Shown: one piece after another, positions 8,718-16,755 of the stretch
How positions within the stretch are numbered: position 1 is the stretch's first letter
Layout of the letters: every line of letters begins with the position of its first letter
Source of the DNA: MFD09286-c1 sp963701015
GTDB lineage: Bacteria; Bacteroidota; Bacteroidia; Bacteroidales; DTGW01
NCBI GenBank assembly: GCA_963701015.1
Contig: OY969556.1
Span: forward strand, 1,736,001 to 1,800,000
DNA length: 64,000 nt
Direction: 5' to 3'
The notes under the pieces: generated by a model
The model's input: only the letters and a program-made list of their open reading frames with translations
Told to the model about the DNA's origin: nothing
Databases searched by the model: none
Translations under genes and position numbers: made by a program

Positions 8718-9374
8718 TTAACATTTATCCTTTAAAAGCTTTCTCTTCGTCTTTATTGGAAGATATTGAAACATAAGTACATTTTTCTTTTGAATATATC
8801 CAATTTTTGAACGAATGTAAAATACAGGATACCAACCATTTTCTTCAATTGGTGAATAATCAAAAAGTTGATTAGGTAATATTTTTTTAATTATTTTTGA
8901 ATTTAAATCTTTTGATTCATATATATACTCAAAACTATTATGAGAATTTGAATTAATCACTCCTGACCAAATCATTTTCAAATTTGGATTAAATATATTA
9001 GATCCATCATTAAGATATATATATCCAATTGGGACGTCATAACCAATATCAAAGTATAATTTATAATTATCGGGAAAGGTTAATATTAATATTTCCGAAA
9101 ATGGTAGACCAACATCTAATCTTTGTGAACTATAAATTAGTTTTTGCATCTCGCTATATCCAATATTTCTGGTTAGTTTGTCTTTATTGAAAATTAATTG
9201 GTCCTTATCAATATGGTTGCAGTTATTTATAAAATCAGGATTTAAACCTTTATATAAAAAATCATAGAATTGTCTAATATTGTTTTTAAATACCATTGTA
9301 ACTGAATCAGTTTGACTGAACATATTCTGAAATATATTCAAAGTTATAAATAGAATAATAAGTTTCAATTTCAT
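8718..9374 (-). CDS. Secreted protein of unknown function (duplicated cassette, copy 2)
   Basis: Same 218-residue protein as at 2271-2927. The similarity runs from the AAC of the left repeat to the AAC at the right end of the gene (8573-9402) and stops there: the upstream repeat here is class C, while copy 1 has class A. This fixes the unit that moved as gene plus downstream repeat. Confidence 0.75.
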   Translation of the reverse strand: MKLKLIILFITLNIFQNMFSQTDSVTMVFKNNIRQFYDFLYKGLNPDFINNCNHIDKDQLIFNKDKLTRNIGYSEMQKLIYSSQRLDVGLPFSEILILTFPDNYKLYFDIGYDVPIGYIYLNDGSNIFNPNLKMIWSGVINSNSHNSFEYIYESKDLNSKIIKKILPNQLFDYSPIEENGWYPVFYIRSKIGYIQKKNVLMFQYLPIKTKRKLLKDKC

Positions 9375-9399
9375 ATTTTGTAGTTTAAAAATTGCAACC

Positions 9400-9523
9400 A
9401 ACGTTCACGGCTAAATTGCGTGCGGGATTTACTTGCATAATTTGTCAAAATATAACCAAATATAATTAAAAAGCATTACATTTAAAAACCCTCTGAAACC
9501 CGCATGAAATTTGAGCCGATGTT
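9400..9523 (-). repeat. attC-like site, class C
   Basis: Arms cggctaaattgcgtgcggg and cccgcatgaaatttgagccg pair. The TATATTTG box is kept on the minus strand, but the TTTG box is not obvious, so class C sites may be weaker promoters. Confidence 0.85.
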
Positions 9524-9571
9524 GGCGGCTGGCATTTTCATTTAAACTAAATTTACTTTTAGTCTTCAAAA

Positions 9572-10168
9572 CTAATATCTCCACATATGTATATCAATTT
9601 CATTAAATGTAATTTTATAATTATCAATATTTAGTTTTTTTGAAAATATAATTGTAACTAAAATTTGTTTTATAGGTCGAAATAATGCCAATCTATAATC
9701 TTGACCCATATTAACTACCATTTTGCCATCATAATTATGGCGAGTTTTAGCATCATAACTATATTTATTTATTTCATTTCCCAAAGAATCCGATAAGATT
9801 AGAAATGAACCTTTTGGTATCAAAAAAGTATCTACCGTAAATTCGAAAAATTTACCTTTATCTAACGTGAAATTTAAAGCATAGCAAATCCCATTTGAAA
9901 CTTTAAATTTTGTTGCTTCTTTGAAAAAATCTAAATGCACCAATTCTCCATATCCAGTTGGAATTTGTTCTTGCTGATTTTTTATAGCTTGATTATATTC
10001 TAATACTTTTTGATTATATAATGAATCATTACAGATAATCTCAACATTATGGATTTTTTTTGATAAAGATTTAACAAAGCTTTTATTGAATTTAATATAA
10101 TCATTAACTTGTCCAATAAGAAGAATTGGGAAAATAAAAAATAGAATTAATATAATTATTTTTTTCAT
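9572..10168 (-). CDS. Secreted protein of unknown function
   Basis: Start set at 10168 (MKKIIILILFFIFPILLIGQ, signal peptide); upstream in-frame codons lie in the repeat. 198 residues. The mature part begins VNDYIKFNKSFVKSLSKK and ends FNEIDIHMWRY. No family recognised. Cassette ends GTTGGCGGCTG / cttgccgccaac. Confidence 0.7.
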   Translation of the reverse strand: MKKIIILILFFIFPILLIGQVNDYIKFNKSFVKSLSKKIHNVEIICNDSLYNQKVLEYNQAIKNQQEQIPTGYGELVHLDFFKEATKFKVSNGICYALNFTLDKGKFFEFTVDTFLIPKGSFLILSDSLGNEINKYSYDAKTRHNYDGKMVVNMGQDYRLALFRPIKQILVTIIFSKKLNIDNYKITFNEIDIHMWRY

Positions 10169-10196
10169 GTCTGTACTTTTAATAATGCTTGCCGCC

Positions 10197-10320
10197 AACG
10201 TTCGAGGATAACCGCCAGTACGGGTTTTACTTGCAATATTTATCCAGTTGTACAAATATAACATAAACTTAATGAACTTTGCAAACCACCAAAACCCGTA
10301 TTGCGGGTAAAACCTTTGTT
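10197..10320 (-). repeat. attC-like site, class D
   Basis: Class D arms, promoter boxes intact (tacaaatata, gcaaacc on the plus strand). Confidence 0.85.
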
Positions 10321-10415
10321 GTACGCTGGCTTTTATGTTTTATAAATCTAAATATAATCGATTTTAATTTATATTAGAATATTTTTGTATGTTATGAACA
10401 ATATTGAATCTTTAT

Positions 10416-10811
10416 CTAATGCCAACCTTTGATTAAATAAATATTAATTGTTTTATTTTGTCCCGGTACTATATTATAATAACTCGTAGGCCGAGTTGAA
10501 ACATAATAAATTGCATTATATGTACTACCAATTTTATAATTATAATCTGTACCTGGTAATAAATATACATCAAATTTATAATAGCCGTTTGTATCGGACA
10601 AGCAAGTATATAAATCTTTATTACCATCTGGTTCATATAGCATATTCTTATATAGAATTATTTCATAGTCTTTAATTGGAATATTATTAACACTATCTCG
10701 AACTAAACCGTCAATTATTGTATGAAGAGAAACTAGTGGTTCTTCTTTTTTAAGGATACAACTTAGTAAAAAGAAGGTTATAATTATAATTAAATAATTT
10801 AATTTTTTCAT
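10416..10811 (-). CDS. Lipoprotein with carboxypeptidase-regulatory-like domain
   Basis: 131 residues; lipobox FLLSC at about 14-18. Residues 34-100 (IDGLVRDSVNNIPIKDYEIILYKN ... DTNGYYKFDVYLLPGTDYNYKI) match the beta-sandwich CarboxypepD_reg-like pattern, often a cell-surface accessory domain in Bacteroidota. 95 bases between the gene stop and the cassette end hold nothing recognisable. Confidence 0.75.
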   Translation of the reverse strand: MKKLNYLIIIITFFLLSCILKKEEPLVSLHTIIDGLVRDSVNNIPIKDYEIILYKNMLYEPDGNKDLYTCLSDTNGYYKFDVYLLPGTDYNYKIGSTYNAIYYVSTRPTSYYNIVPGQNKTINIYLIKGWH

Positions 10812-10886
10812 ACGAGATTTTGATTTAATAAAATAATATACTTGATAATTTATATAGTCAAAAATACTGATAGTTAGCTTGCGTAC

Positions 10887-11010
10887 AACGTTCGAGGATA
10901 ACCGCCAGTACGGGTTTTACCTGCAATATTTATCCAGTTGCACAAATATAACAAAAACTTGCTGAAATTTGCAAACCACCGAAACCCGTATTGCGGGTAA
11001 AACCTTTGTT
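10887..11010 (-). repeat. attC-like site, class D
   Basis: Class D arms; promoter boxes intact. Two class D sites in a row here (10197, 10887) with different genes. Confidence 0.85.
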
Positions 11011-11018
11011 GGTAGCCG

Positions 11019-11600
11019 TTATTTATTCTCTTTTATTTCTTTGTTAATCACTTTTATCTTGCCATTATTTTCTATTTGGCTAATCTGATTTGTTTCTCTA
11101 TGAATTCTTGTGCTATCTATTGGGCCAGTACTATCACATTGCACAATTGATTCATTAAATTTAGTTATAATCCTATAATTATTATCAATTGTTAAATCTG
11201 AATAGCAATGATAGTCACAACCATCTCCACATTCTTTTGCTATTATATTTCTCTCAATTAAACAACCTTTCTTGTCAAATGTTACAAGAATCGGATATAA
11301 ATCATCTCCAGGATATAAATATATAAAACCAAAGAAATTTATCGAATCACTTAACATGCCAATAATATTTACATTGGTCACTTTATCAAATATCAGAGTA
11401 TCTAAATCTTTTTTAGAGTATTCATTACCTATCGCGTCTGATTTGTTTAAGTCATAATAAAATGGCAATTTAATCTTTGGTAATCTTGTATATAATTGTC
11501 TTATGTGATTAATTAATAATTGTGAATTATTTTCAGATTTATTTTTCAAACTACATCCAAAAAATAAAATCATTGTCAATATTATAATTATTATTTTCAT
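11019..11600 (-). CDS. Lipoprotein of unknown function
   Basis: Start set at 11600 (MKIIIIILTMILFFGC, lipobox FFGC); the longer ORF start lies in the cassette core. 193 residues with a cysteine cluster ECGDGCDYHCYSDL near residues 122-135 that could bind metal or form disulphides. The stop lies 9 bases from the core GTT. Confidence 0.7.
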   Translation of the reverse strand: MKIIIIILTMILFFGCSLKNKSENNSQLLINHIRQLYTRLPKIKLPFYYDLNKSDAIGNEYSKKDLDTLIFDKVTNVNIIGMLSDSINFFGFIYLYPGDDLYPILVTFDKKGCLIERNIIAKECGDGCDYHCYSDLTIDNNYRIITKFNESIVQCDSTGPIDSTRIHRETNQISQIENNGKIKVINKEIKENK

Positions 11601-11648
11601 ATATGAATATAATTTAATCAATGTTTGTGTCTCGTTATAATGGCTACC

Positions 11649-11775
11649 AACGGTTGTCGCTATGAGCATGTGGCGGATTTCGAAGAACTACTTTGTCAAA
11701 ATAGTTGCAAATTTTAATTATATGAACAAACTTCGAAAACCATATAAACCCCGCCATTGCTTATGAGCGCGTGTT
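11649..11775 (-). repeat. attC-like site, class E
   Basis: Arms cgctatgagcatgtggcgg and ccgccattgcttatgagcg pair. The centre differs from class A/B/D and has only an imperfect TAnnnTTTG box. Confidence 0.8.
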
Positions 11776-11783
11776 GGCAGTAG

Positions 11784-12512
11784 TTATTTTTCTATTTTTA
11801 TCATTTTAATTCCACCAGTTATACTATCAATTTTATAAGTAACAAATCGTTTATCATATAAGTTAGTTAGAGTTTTATCAGTCCTAAATTTATACTTAAC
11901 GATAATCGAGTTTTTTGATATTTTATCAACAAATGATTCAGAACAACAATAATCTAATAAAGATAATATCCTCTGAGCTTTCCATAAGCTATCATTTTCA
12001 ATAAATTTATCATTAAAATCAAATTTATTTGAAGAATTAGTCTGCAAATTTTTAAGAATAATCCTATCAGAACCATACCAACTGCCCGTTTTTAATATTA
12101 TCCAATTACCAAACTTTATTAATTGCTCATCCTTTTTCCATTCTCTACCATAATATGTGCCATCTCCAAGAGGAATCTTAACACCGGTTTTATCTTTATA
12201 TACGTAATCAATCTCATATTGCCATGAATGAATGTCAGCATTATAAACAGATTCACAGATTAATTTACCCCCAATATTTTGGTCAATTATAACTGTTTCA
12301 TTTTTGGGACCAAATCCAGCTCCATCCATGAAAAATTTAATTGAATAAATTATCATTAATACCGTCGTTATTATAAATATGGCTAATCCAATTTTTCTAT
12401 GAGTTTGACCTTTTTTTCTGAGATATCTATATAACAAAAAAGTCAGTCCTGATGGTATTGATAATAATACCAAACAGAATATAACAAATAAAATGATTAT
12501 TAATATTCCCAT
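11784..12512 (-). CDS. Membrane protein of unknown function
   Basis: 242 residues: helix at 3-28, short basic loop (RYLRKKGQTHRK), helix at 42-62, then a soluble domain of about 175 residues facing the periplasm or cytoplasm. No family recognised. Cassette ends GTTGGCAGTAG / attactgccaac. Confidence 0.7.
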   Translation of the reverse strand: MGILIIILFVIFCLVLLSIPSGLTFLLYRYLRKKGQTHRKIGLAIFIITTVLMIIYSIKFFMDGAGFGPKNETVIIDQNIGGKLICESVYNADIHSWQYEIDYVYKDKTGVKIPLGDGTYYGREWKKDEQLIKFGNWIILKTGSWYGSDRIILKNLQTNSSNKFDFNDKFIENDSLWKAQRILSLLDYCCSESFVDKISKNSIIVKYKFRTDKTLTNLYDKRFVTYKIDSITGGIKMIKIEK

Positions 12513-12538
12513 GTGAGTCGTTTTTTATAATTACTGCC

Positions 12539-12662
12539 AACGTTCAAGGATAACCGCCAGTACGGGTTTTACTTGCAATATTTATCTAGTTATACAAATA
12601 TAACATAAACTTAATGAACTTTGCAAACCACCGAAACCCGTATTGCGGGTAAAACCTTTGTT
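12539..12662 (-). repeat. attC-like site, class D
   Basis: Class D arms with promoter boxes towards the membrane protein gene starting at 12512. Confidence 0.85.
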
Positions 12663-12777
12663 GGCTGCAGTTATTTTATTTATTAAGCTATTAATATTTA
12701 AAAATTTAAAATATATTTATTATACCAACATAAACAATTAACTATAATAACACAATTAAATTTTAACATTAAAATTA

Positions 12778-13332
12778 CTAATCACTAGTTATTTTAATAT
12801 TTGAATTAATAAGAATCGAAATAGGAAGTGTTATTAATTCATTCTTATATGTTTGTATAATTGTACCAGCATAAATAAATCCAAATTGTTTGTTTTTATT
12901 GATATAAGAACCATAATTAGTCAAGCTACTGCCTGTAATATTTAATTCAGTTGTAATTCCAAAACCATATAGAAAATTTACAGACATTGATATTGATTGT
13001 TGTGGAATGATAAAATATATCCCTGAAGAGGTATTTGTAACAGAATCTGCTTTAACTGATAAATTATATACCCCACCAACTCCTAACCCAATTTCAGTAA
13101 TAATTAATCCATGGCTATTAAAACTATCAATTGCAACGGAAAATTTAACATCAGTTCTTCTGTCAGTATCACTATAATTAGAATTCAATTTTGACCATCC
13201 TAATGTCCAAATTATTTCTCCACCATATGTCCCAACAACATTTTTTCTAATATCTGTATTATCCTTGTTACAACTTAAATATAAAGTTGTAATAAATAAA
13301 AAAATAGAAGATAATTTAATAAATTTTTTCAT
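12778..13332 (-). CDS. Lipoprotein of unknown function
   Basis: 184 residues; lipobox LYLSC at about 17-21, followed by NKDNTDIRKNVVGTYGGEIIWTL. The predicted beta-barrel-like pattern (VGTYGG... start) recalls lipocalin-like or META-like Bacteroidota lipoproteins, an inference only. About 110 bases before and after the gene in this cassette are very AT-rich and hold no gene. Confidence 0.65.
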   Translation of the reverse strand: MKKFIKLSSIFLFITTLYLSCNKDNTDIRKNVVGTYGGEIIWTLGWSKLNSNYSDTDRRTDVKFSVAIDSFNSHGLIITEIGLGVGGVYNLSVKADSVTNTSSGIYFIIPQQSISMSVNFLYGFGITTELNITGSSLTNYGSYINKNKQFGFIYAGTIIQTYKNELITLPISILINSNIKITSD

Positions 13333-13452
13333 AATTAAATAATTCTATATATTAAAAATGGATTTTATTAACAATTATAAATTCAATAATTTTTATTTTA
13401 ATCAACTTATAAAATTCTACTCAAATTATCATAATAAATTATAATTGCAGCC

Positions 13453-13575
13453 AACGTTCCTCGGCTATGTAAAGTGCGGGGTTTACTTGCAGTATAAATC
13501 CCACTACACAAATATAACTAGAAAGTACTGAACTTGCAAACCCGCTATAACCCGCATGAAATTTGAGCCGATGTT
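13453..13575 (-). repeat. attC-like site, chimera of class B left half and class C right arm
   Basis: The left arm and core (ctatgtaaagtgcggg, aaatcccactacac) are class B, but the right arm is class C (cccgcatgaaatttgagccg). The arms pair less well in the middle than in the parental classes. Promoter boxes are intact. Confidence 0.8.
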
Positions 13576-13590
13576 GTAACCAGTTGCTTT

Positions 13591-13923
13591 TTATTTTAAT
13601 AGATTCGCAATCTCAATTTTCAAAATCGGCAAATGTCTCACAATGGTACCCCAAACAATTTCATCATCAATTTTGTCATAACCATGAATCACACGGTTTC
13701 GCATATCAATTATTTGTCTTTTGCTAGATATTGCAATTGTAGAATCAAGTTTCTTTATTTTACTCATCGCTTCTCCAATAATTTCAAATTCTCTTTCAAC
13801 GGCTCTGCGCAACATTTTGTCAGACATATAAATGTTAAAGTCTCGCTTATTGCCCAGAAAATTTTCTATCGAATCAATTGATTCTTGTATATCAAATAAG
13901 TATTTTTTGATTTCGTTATCCAT
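13591..13923 (-). CDS. hepT: HepT-like HEPN ribonuclease toxin (DUF86)
   Basis: 110 residues. The C-terminal half holds the family motif Rx4HxY as RNRVIHGYD (about residues 71-79), preceded by RRAVEREFEIIGEAM, the signature helix of DUF86/HepT. HepT cleaves or binds RNA and is silenced when MntA adds AMP to the motif tyrosine. It overlaps the MntA gene upstream by 8 bases. Single-pair cassette; another pair of the same type is at 28633-29263. Confidence 0.9.
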   Translation of the reverse strand: MDNEIKKYLFDIQESIDSIENFLGNKRDFNIYMSDKMLRRAVEREFEIIGEAMSKIKKLDSTIAISSKRQIIDMRNRVIHGYDKIDDEIVWGTIVRHLPILKIEIANLLK

Positions 13924-14218
13924 AAAGCAAAGTCTTAGTTTGATTTACGGAATCTATAAAGTACGGATTTTTTAATGATTTGTCTGTTACTAAATCAACC
14001 GATCTATGAAATAAATTTTCAAACTTATCAGCCAAATCAAAATAAGTATCAGCATAATCCCCATAATCCATAGAATTAAAAGAAATAAGTAAGTCAATAT
14101 CACTTTTGTCATTAAATTTATCCGTACAGACTGATCCAAACGCAAACAGATTCCTAACATTATGTGAGATACACAATGTTTTAATTTTATCCATATTATC
14201 AATTAGAAGTCTTTGCAT
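13916..14218 (-). CDS. mntA: MntA-like nucleotidyltransferase antitoxin
   Basis: Start set at 14218 (MQRLLIDNMDKIKTLC); the longer ORF reads through the repeat. 100 residues with GS-x10-DxD (FGSVCTDKFNDKSDID). MntA AMPylates HepT to neutralise it. First gene of the pair. Confidence 0.88.
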   Translation of the reverse strand: MQRLLIDNMDKIKTLCISHNVRNLFAFGSVCTDKFNDKSDIDLLISFNSMDYGDYADTYFDLADKFENLFHRSVDLVTDKSLKNPYFIDSVNQTKTLLYG

Positions 14219-14286
14219 TTCAGTCTTTTTGACAAATTTACAATTATTGCTTAACTTTTGCAAATCTCGGCGATGCAATTGGTTAC

Positions 14287-14410
14287 AACGGTCGAGGATA
14301 ACCGCCAGTACGGGTTTTACCTGCAATATTTATCTGGTTGCACAAATGTAACAAAAACTTAATGAACTTTGCAAACCACCCAAACCCGTATTGCGGGTAA
14401 AACCTTTGTT
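14287..14410 (-). repeat. attC-like site, class D
   Basis: Class D arms. Minus-strand box reads TACATTTG, still TAnnTTTG; upstream TTTG intact. Confidence 0.85.
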
Positions 14411-14421
14411 GGCAGCTGGTG

Positions 14422-15075
14422 TTATTTTATTTTTACAATCTGATTAATTTTATAATAATTCCTACTTCCATAATTTGAACAAGTTTTTTCAATTGCACCT
14501 AATTCAAAATAAATGTCAATTGGATTACTTATGTTATATCCAATTTTTTGTGCAATCATATCATCAAGAGACTTAATTGTATCATTGCCCATTTTAATTG
14601 TCCATCCCCAACAACACATACATTTATCTGCACTAAAGCTTAGTATTTTTGCATTGCTTTTAATCTTATCAAAATCCACAATTGTAAATTTTGCTTTATA
14701 ATCTTTAAGTTGTGAAATCATCTTCAAGTCCGGGTATGGATTTAACTCAATAAGTGATATATTTAAATTATCTAATGTAGTATCTGTTTGAAAACTTGAA
14801 ATAGTGTTTAGTTGTATTCCATGCTTTATGCCATCTTTTATAAAATCAACTTTAATAACTGCATTCCCTTCCCAAAAGCACTCTGCGCCAATTGGACATC
14901 TTGAATCATTTAAGACTGAATCAAAACAAATATATGACTTATCAAGTGATGCAGTGCAATCACCAACCTTTAATTCTACTGTATTTAGAAAATCTGAATT
15001 TATATTTGAGTTGTCATTCTTTTTGCATCCAAACAAAAAGATTACCATTATACCAATTTGAATAAATCTTCTCAT
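14422..15075 (-). CDS. Lipoprotein with Cys-rich DSRCP motif
   Basis: 217 residues; lipobox FLFGC at about 13-17. Residues about 57-72 hold DSRCPIGAECFWEGNA, a motif I know from many Bacteroidota hypothetical proteins (DSRCPxxxxCxWxGxA). Further cysteines occur in SADKCMCCWGW. Function unknown; the cysteines could bind a metal or form disulphides. Cassette ends GTTGGCAGCTG / cttgctgccaac. Confidence 0.75.
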   Translation of the reverse strand: MRRFIQIGIMVIFLFGCKKNDNSNINSDFLNTVELKVGDCTASLDKSYICFDSVLNDSRCPIGAECFWEGNAVIKVDFIKDGIKHGIQLNTISSFQTDTTLDNLNISLIELNPYPDLKMISQLKDYKAKFTIVDFDKIKSNAKILSFSADKCMCCWGWTIKMGNDTIKSLDDMIAQKIGYNISNPIDIYFELGAIEKTCSNYGSRNYYKINQIVKIK

Positions 15076-15138
15076 ATAATCAATTTTTATAATCAGATAC
15101 TAAAACTGATTCTTTGGTTGCGTTTTACACTTGCTGCC

Positions 15139-15262
15139 AACGTTTCCCGGCTACACCGCAGTGCGGGATTTACTTGCAATATTTGTCAAACTACACAAAT
15201 ATAACAAAAACTTATTGAACTTTGCAAACCGCTAAAACCCGCATTGGGTGTGAACCGGTGTT
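15139..15262 (-). repeat. attC-like site, class A
   Basis: Class A arms; promoter boxes intact, directed at the gene starting at 15075. Confidence 0.85.
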
Positions 15263-15274
15263 ATGCCCAGTTAT

Positions 15275-15838
15275 TTATTTTCTTATTAAAACTAAACTAG
15301 CTGTTCCTATTTTCCAAGATGAACTATCTCCATAATTAGAAGTAACTTTCATACCAATATTTATGGGATTAGAAGAAAAATCATTTATCAAATTTTTTGT
15401 AGCAGTATACAAATTTAATCCAGTACCAACAGTTTTAATTTTGGATTTTGAAAGCGAAGTATTATCGCCTAAATTTATTAATTCAACACTTATTGTGTCT
15501 TTTGTTAAAATATTATCAAAAACGTAAAGAGGATTATACGATATTTCAACATCACTTAAAACAAATGAAATAGAATCAATATTTTGGTAATCGGAAATTG
15601 CAAAATTAGTCTGTGGTGTAGAAAATACAGATGAGCCATTATTAAATTGATTTGTATTAGGATATTGGTATAAATTAAGAGTAATCTTTTTATCCAATGT
15701 AACTGTATCTTTTGAACATTGAATAATCAAAATCATACAAAAAAACAATGGAATAAGTAAGAAAAATTCTCTGATTTCCTTTCTGAGTTTTAGACTAAAT
15801 CTAATTTTATTCTTAAAATCATTCTTTAACATCTTCAT
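15275..15838 (-). CDS. Lipoprotein of unknown function
   Basis: 187 residues. A basic stretch of about 24 residues precedes the hydrophobic helix and lipobox LIIQC (about 37-41), so the real start could be later, but no better ATG is seen. The mature part (ITLNLYQYPNTNQF ... IGTASLVLIRK) is beta-rich. No family recognised. Confidence 0.65.
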   Translation of the reverse strand: MKMLKNDFKNKIRFSLKLRKEIREFFLLIPLFFCMILIIQCSKDTVTLDKKITLNLYQYPNTNQFNNGSSVFSTPQTNFAISDYQNIDSISFVLSDVEISYNPLYVFDNILTKDTISVELINLGDNTSLSKSKIKTVGTGLNLYTATKNLINDFSSNPINIGMKVTSNYGDSSSWKIGTASLVLIRK

Positions 15839-15907
15839 CTTTTTAAAATTTAATTAATATTATATTTAAAATTTATCTCAATTTTAGTTTGCGATATAAT
15901 TGGGCAT

Positions 15908-16032
15908 ATCGGTTGCGCTATGTTTAGTGCGGGATTAGAAAGCTCTTCGATTCCTTTTATTAATCAAATATAATTGAATGCACTGACTTTGGCAAACCTC
16001 ATATTACCCGCATTAAATATGTAGCGCGTGTT
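15908..16032 (-). repeat. attC-like site, class G, with mutated core
   Basis: Arms cgctatgtttagtgcggg and cccgcattaaatatgtagcg pair. The left end reads ATC (gggcatatcgg) where all other sites have AAC. On the minus strand this turns the GTT of the crossover point into GAT. Confidence 0.75.
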
Positions 16033-16116
16033 ACCTGCTGGCCATTTTTATTAATTTTTACTTAACACTAAATAAATATTACAAAATGCAAAAGTACCGT
16101 GATACTCTGTCCAAAA

Positions 16117-16605
16117 CTATTGTATTGTAAGTATTTTTTTTATCGGATTTAATATCCTTGATACAAATTCATTTTTAACTGAATCATTCGCTGCTCCGGT
16201 TAAGTCATGATTGACAAACTGTATATTATTAGTTTTCCCACCTAATATTTTCCATGTTGAAATTAGACCAATATTAGATGTATTAGCTCCTTCACTTCTA
16301 ATATATGTCGATATAAAATATCCTTTATCTGGGAAATAAAAGTCAACATAATACTTTAATGTAATATCATTCCCATTTACATCTTTATCATAACCATCTA
16401 TAAATTTTGCGCTATCACTATCTGGGATGCATAAACTAGTATTTTGACTTTTGAATTTTTGAATTGCTGAAATAACATTTTCTCTAGATGAACTAATTGT
16501 ATATATTTGCGCATAATCACTATTTACGCCAATCTTGTCGCATCCTTGAAGAATAGTCAAAAATAATATTATTATTAAAATCAATTTACTTTTCATGATT
16601 TTCAT
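16117..16605 (-). CDS. Lipoprotein of unknown function
   Basis: 162 residues with lipobox ILQGC at about 18-22. The mature part (SDYAQIYTISSSRENVISAIQKFKSQN) shows an alpha/beta pattern with SLCIPDS; similar lipoproteins of Bacteroidota are unnamed. Start at 16605 or three codons later (second Met). Cassette ends GTTACCTGCTG / cttgcaggtaac. Confidence 0.7.
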   Translation of the reverse strand: MKIMKSKLILIIILFLTILQGCDKIGVNSDYAQIYTISSSRENVISAIQKFKSQNTSLCIPDSDSAKFIDGYDKDVNGNDITLKYYVDFYFPDKGYFISTYIRSEGANTSNIGLISTWKILGGKTNNIQFVNHDLTGAANDSVKNEFVSRILNPIKKILTIQ

Positions 16606-16631
16606 TTATTTAATTTATTTGGCTTGCAGGT

Positions 16632-16755
16632 AACGTTTTGCCGCTATGTGCTGTGTGGGTTTGCGTGGTTCTCCTGTGTCTGTTTATGCAGACTTTGCCT
16701 GCGGGCTCTGTCGCTTGCATACCACTGAACCCCACATTGCATATGAGCGGCGGTT
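16632..16755 (-). repeat. attC-like site, class F (copy 1)
   Basis: Arms gccgctatgtgctgtgtggg and ccccacattgcatatgagcg pair; the centre is GC-richer than other classes (gactttgcctgcgggctctg) and lacks the promoter boxes. It is repeated exactly at 29325-29448 with the transposase fragment. Confidence 0.85.

Noticed and set aside
8718..9401. TTG start in the cassette core for the duplicated secreted protein
   Set aside because: A proper ATG with a signal peptide follows nine codons later, and the TTG is part of the recombination core.
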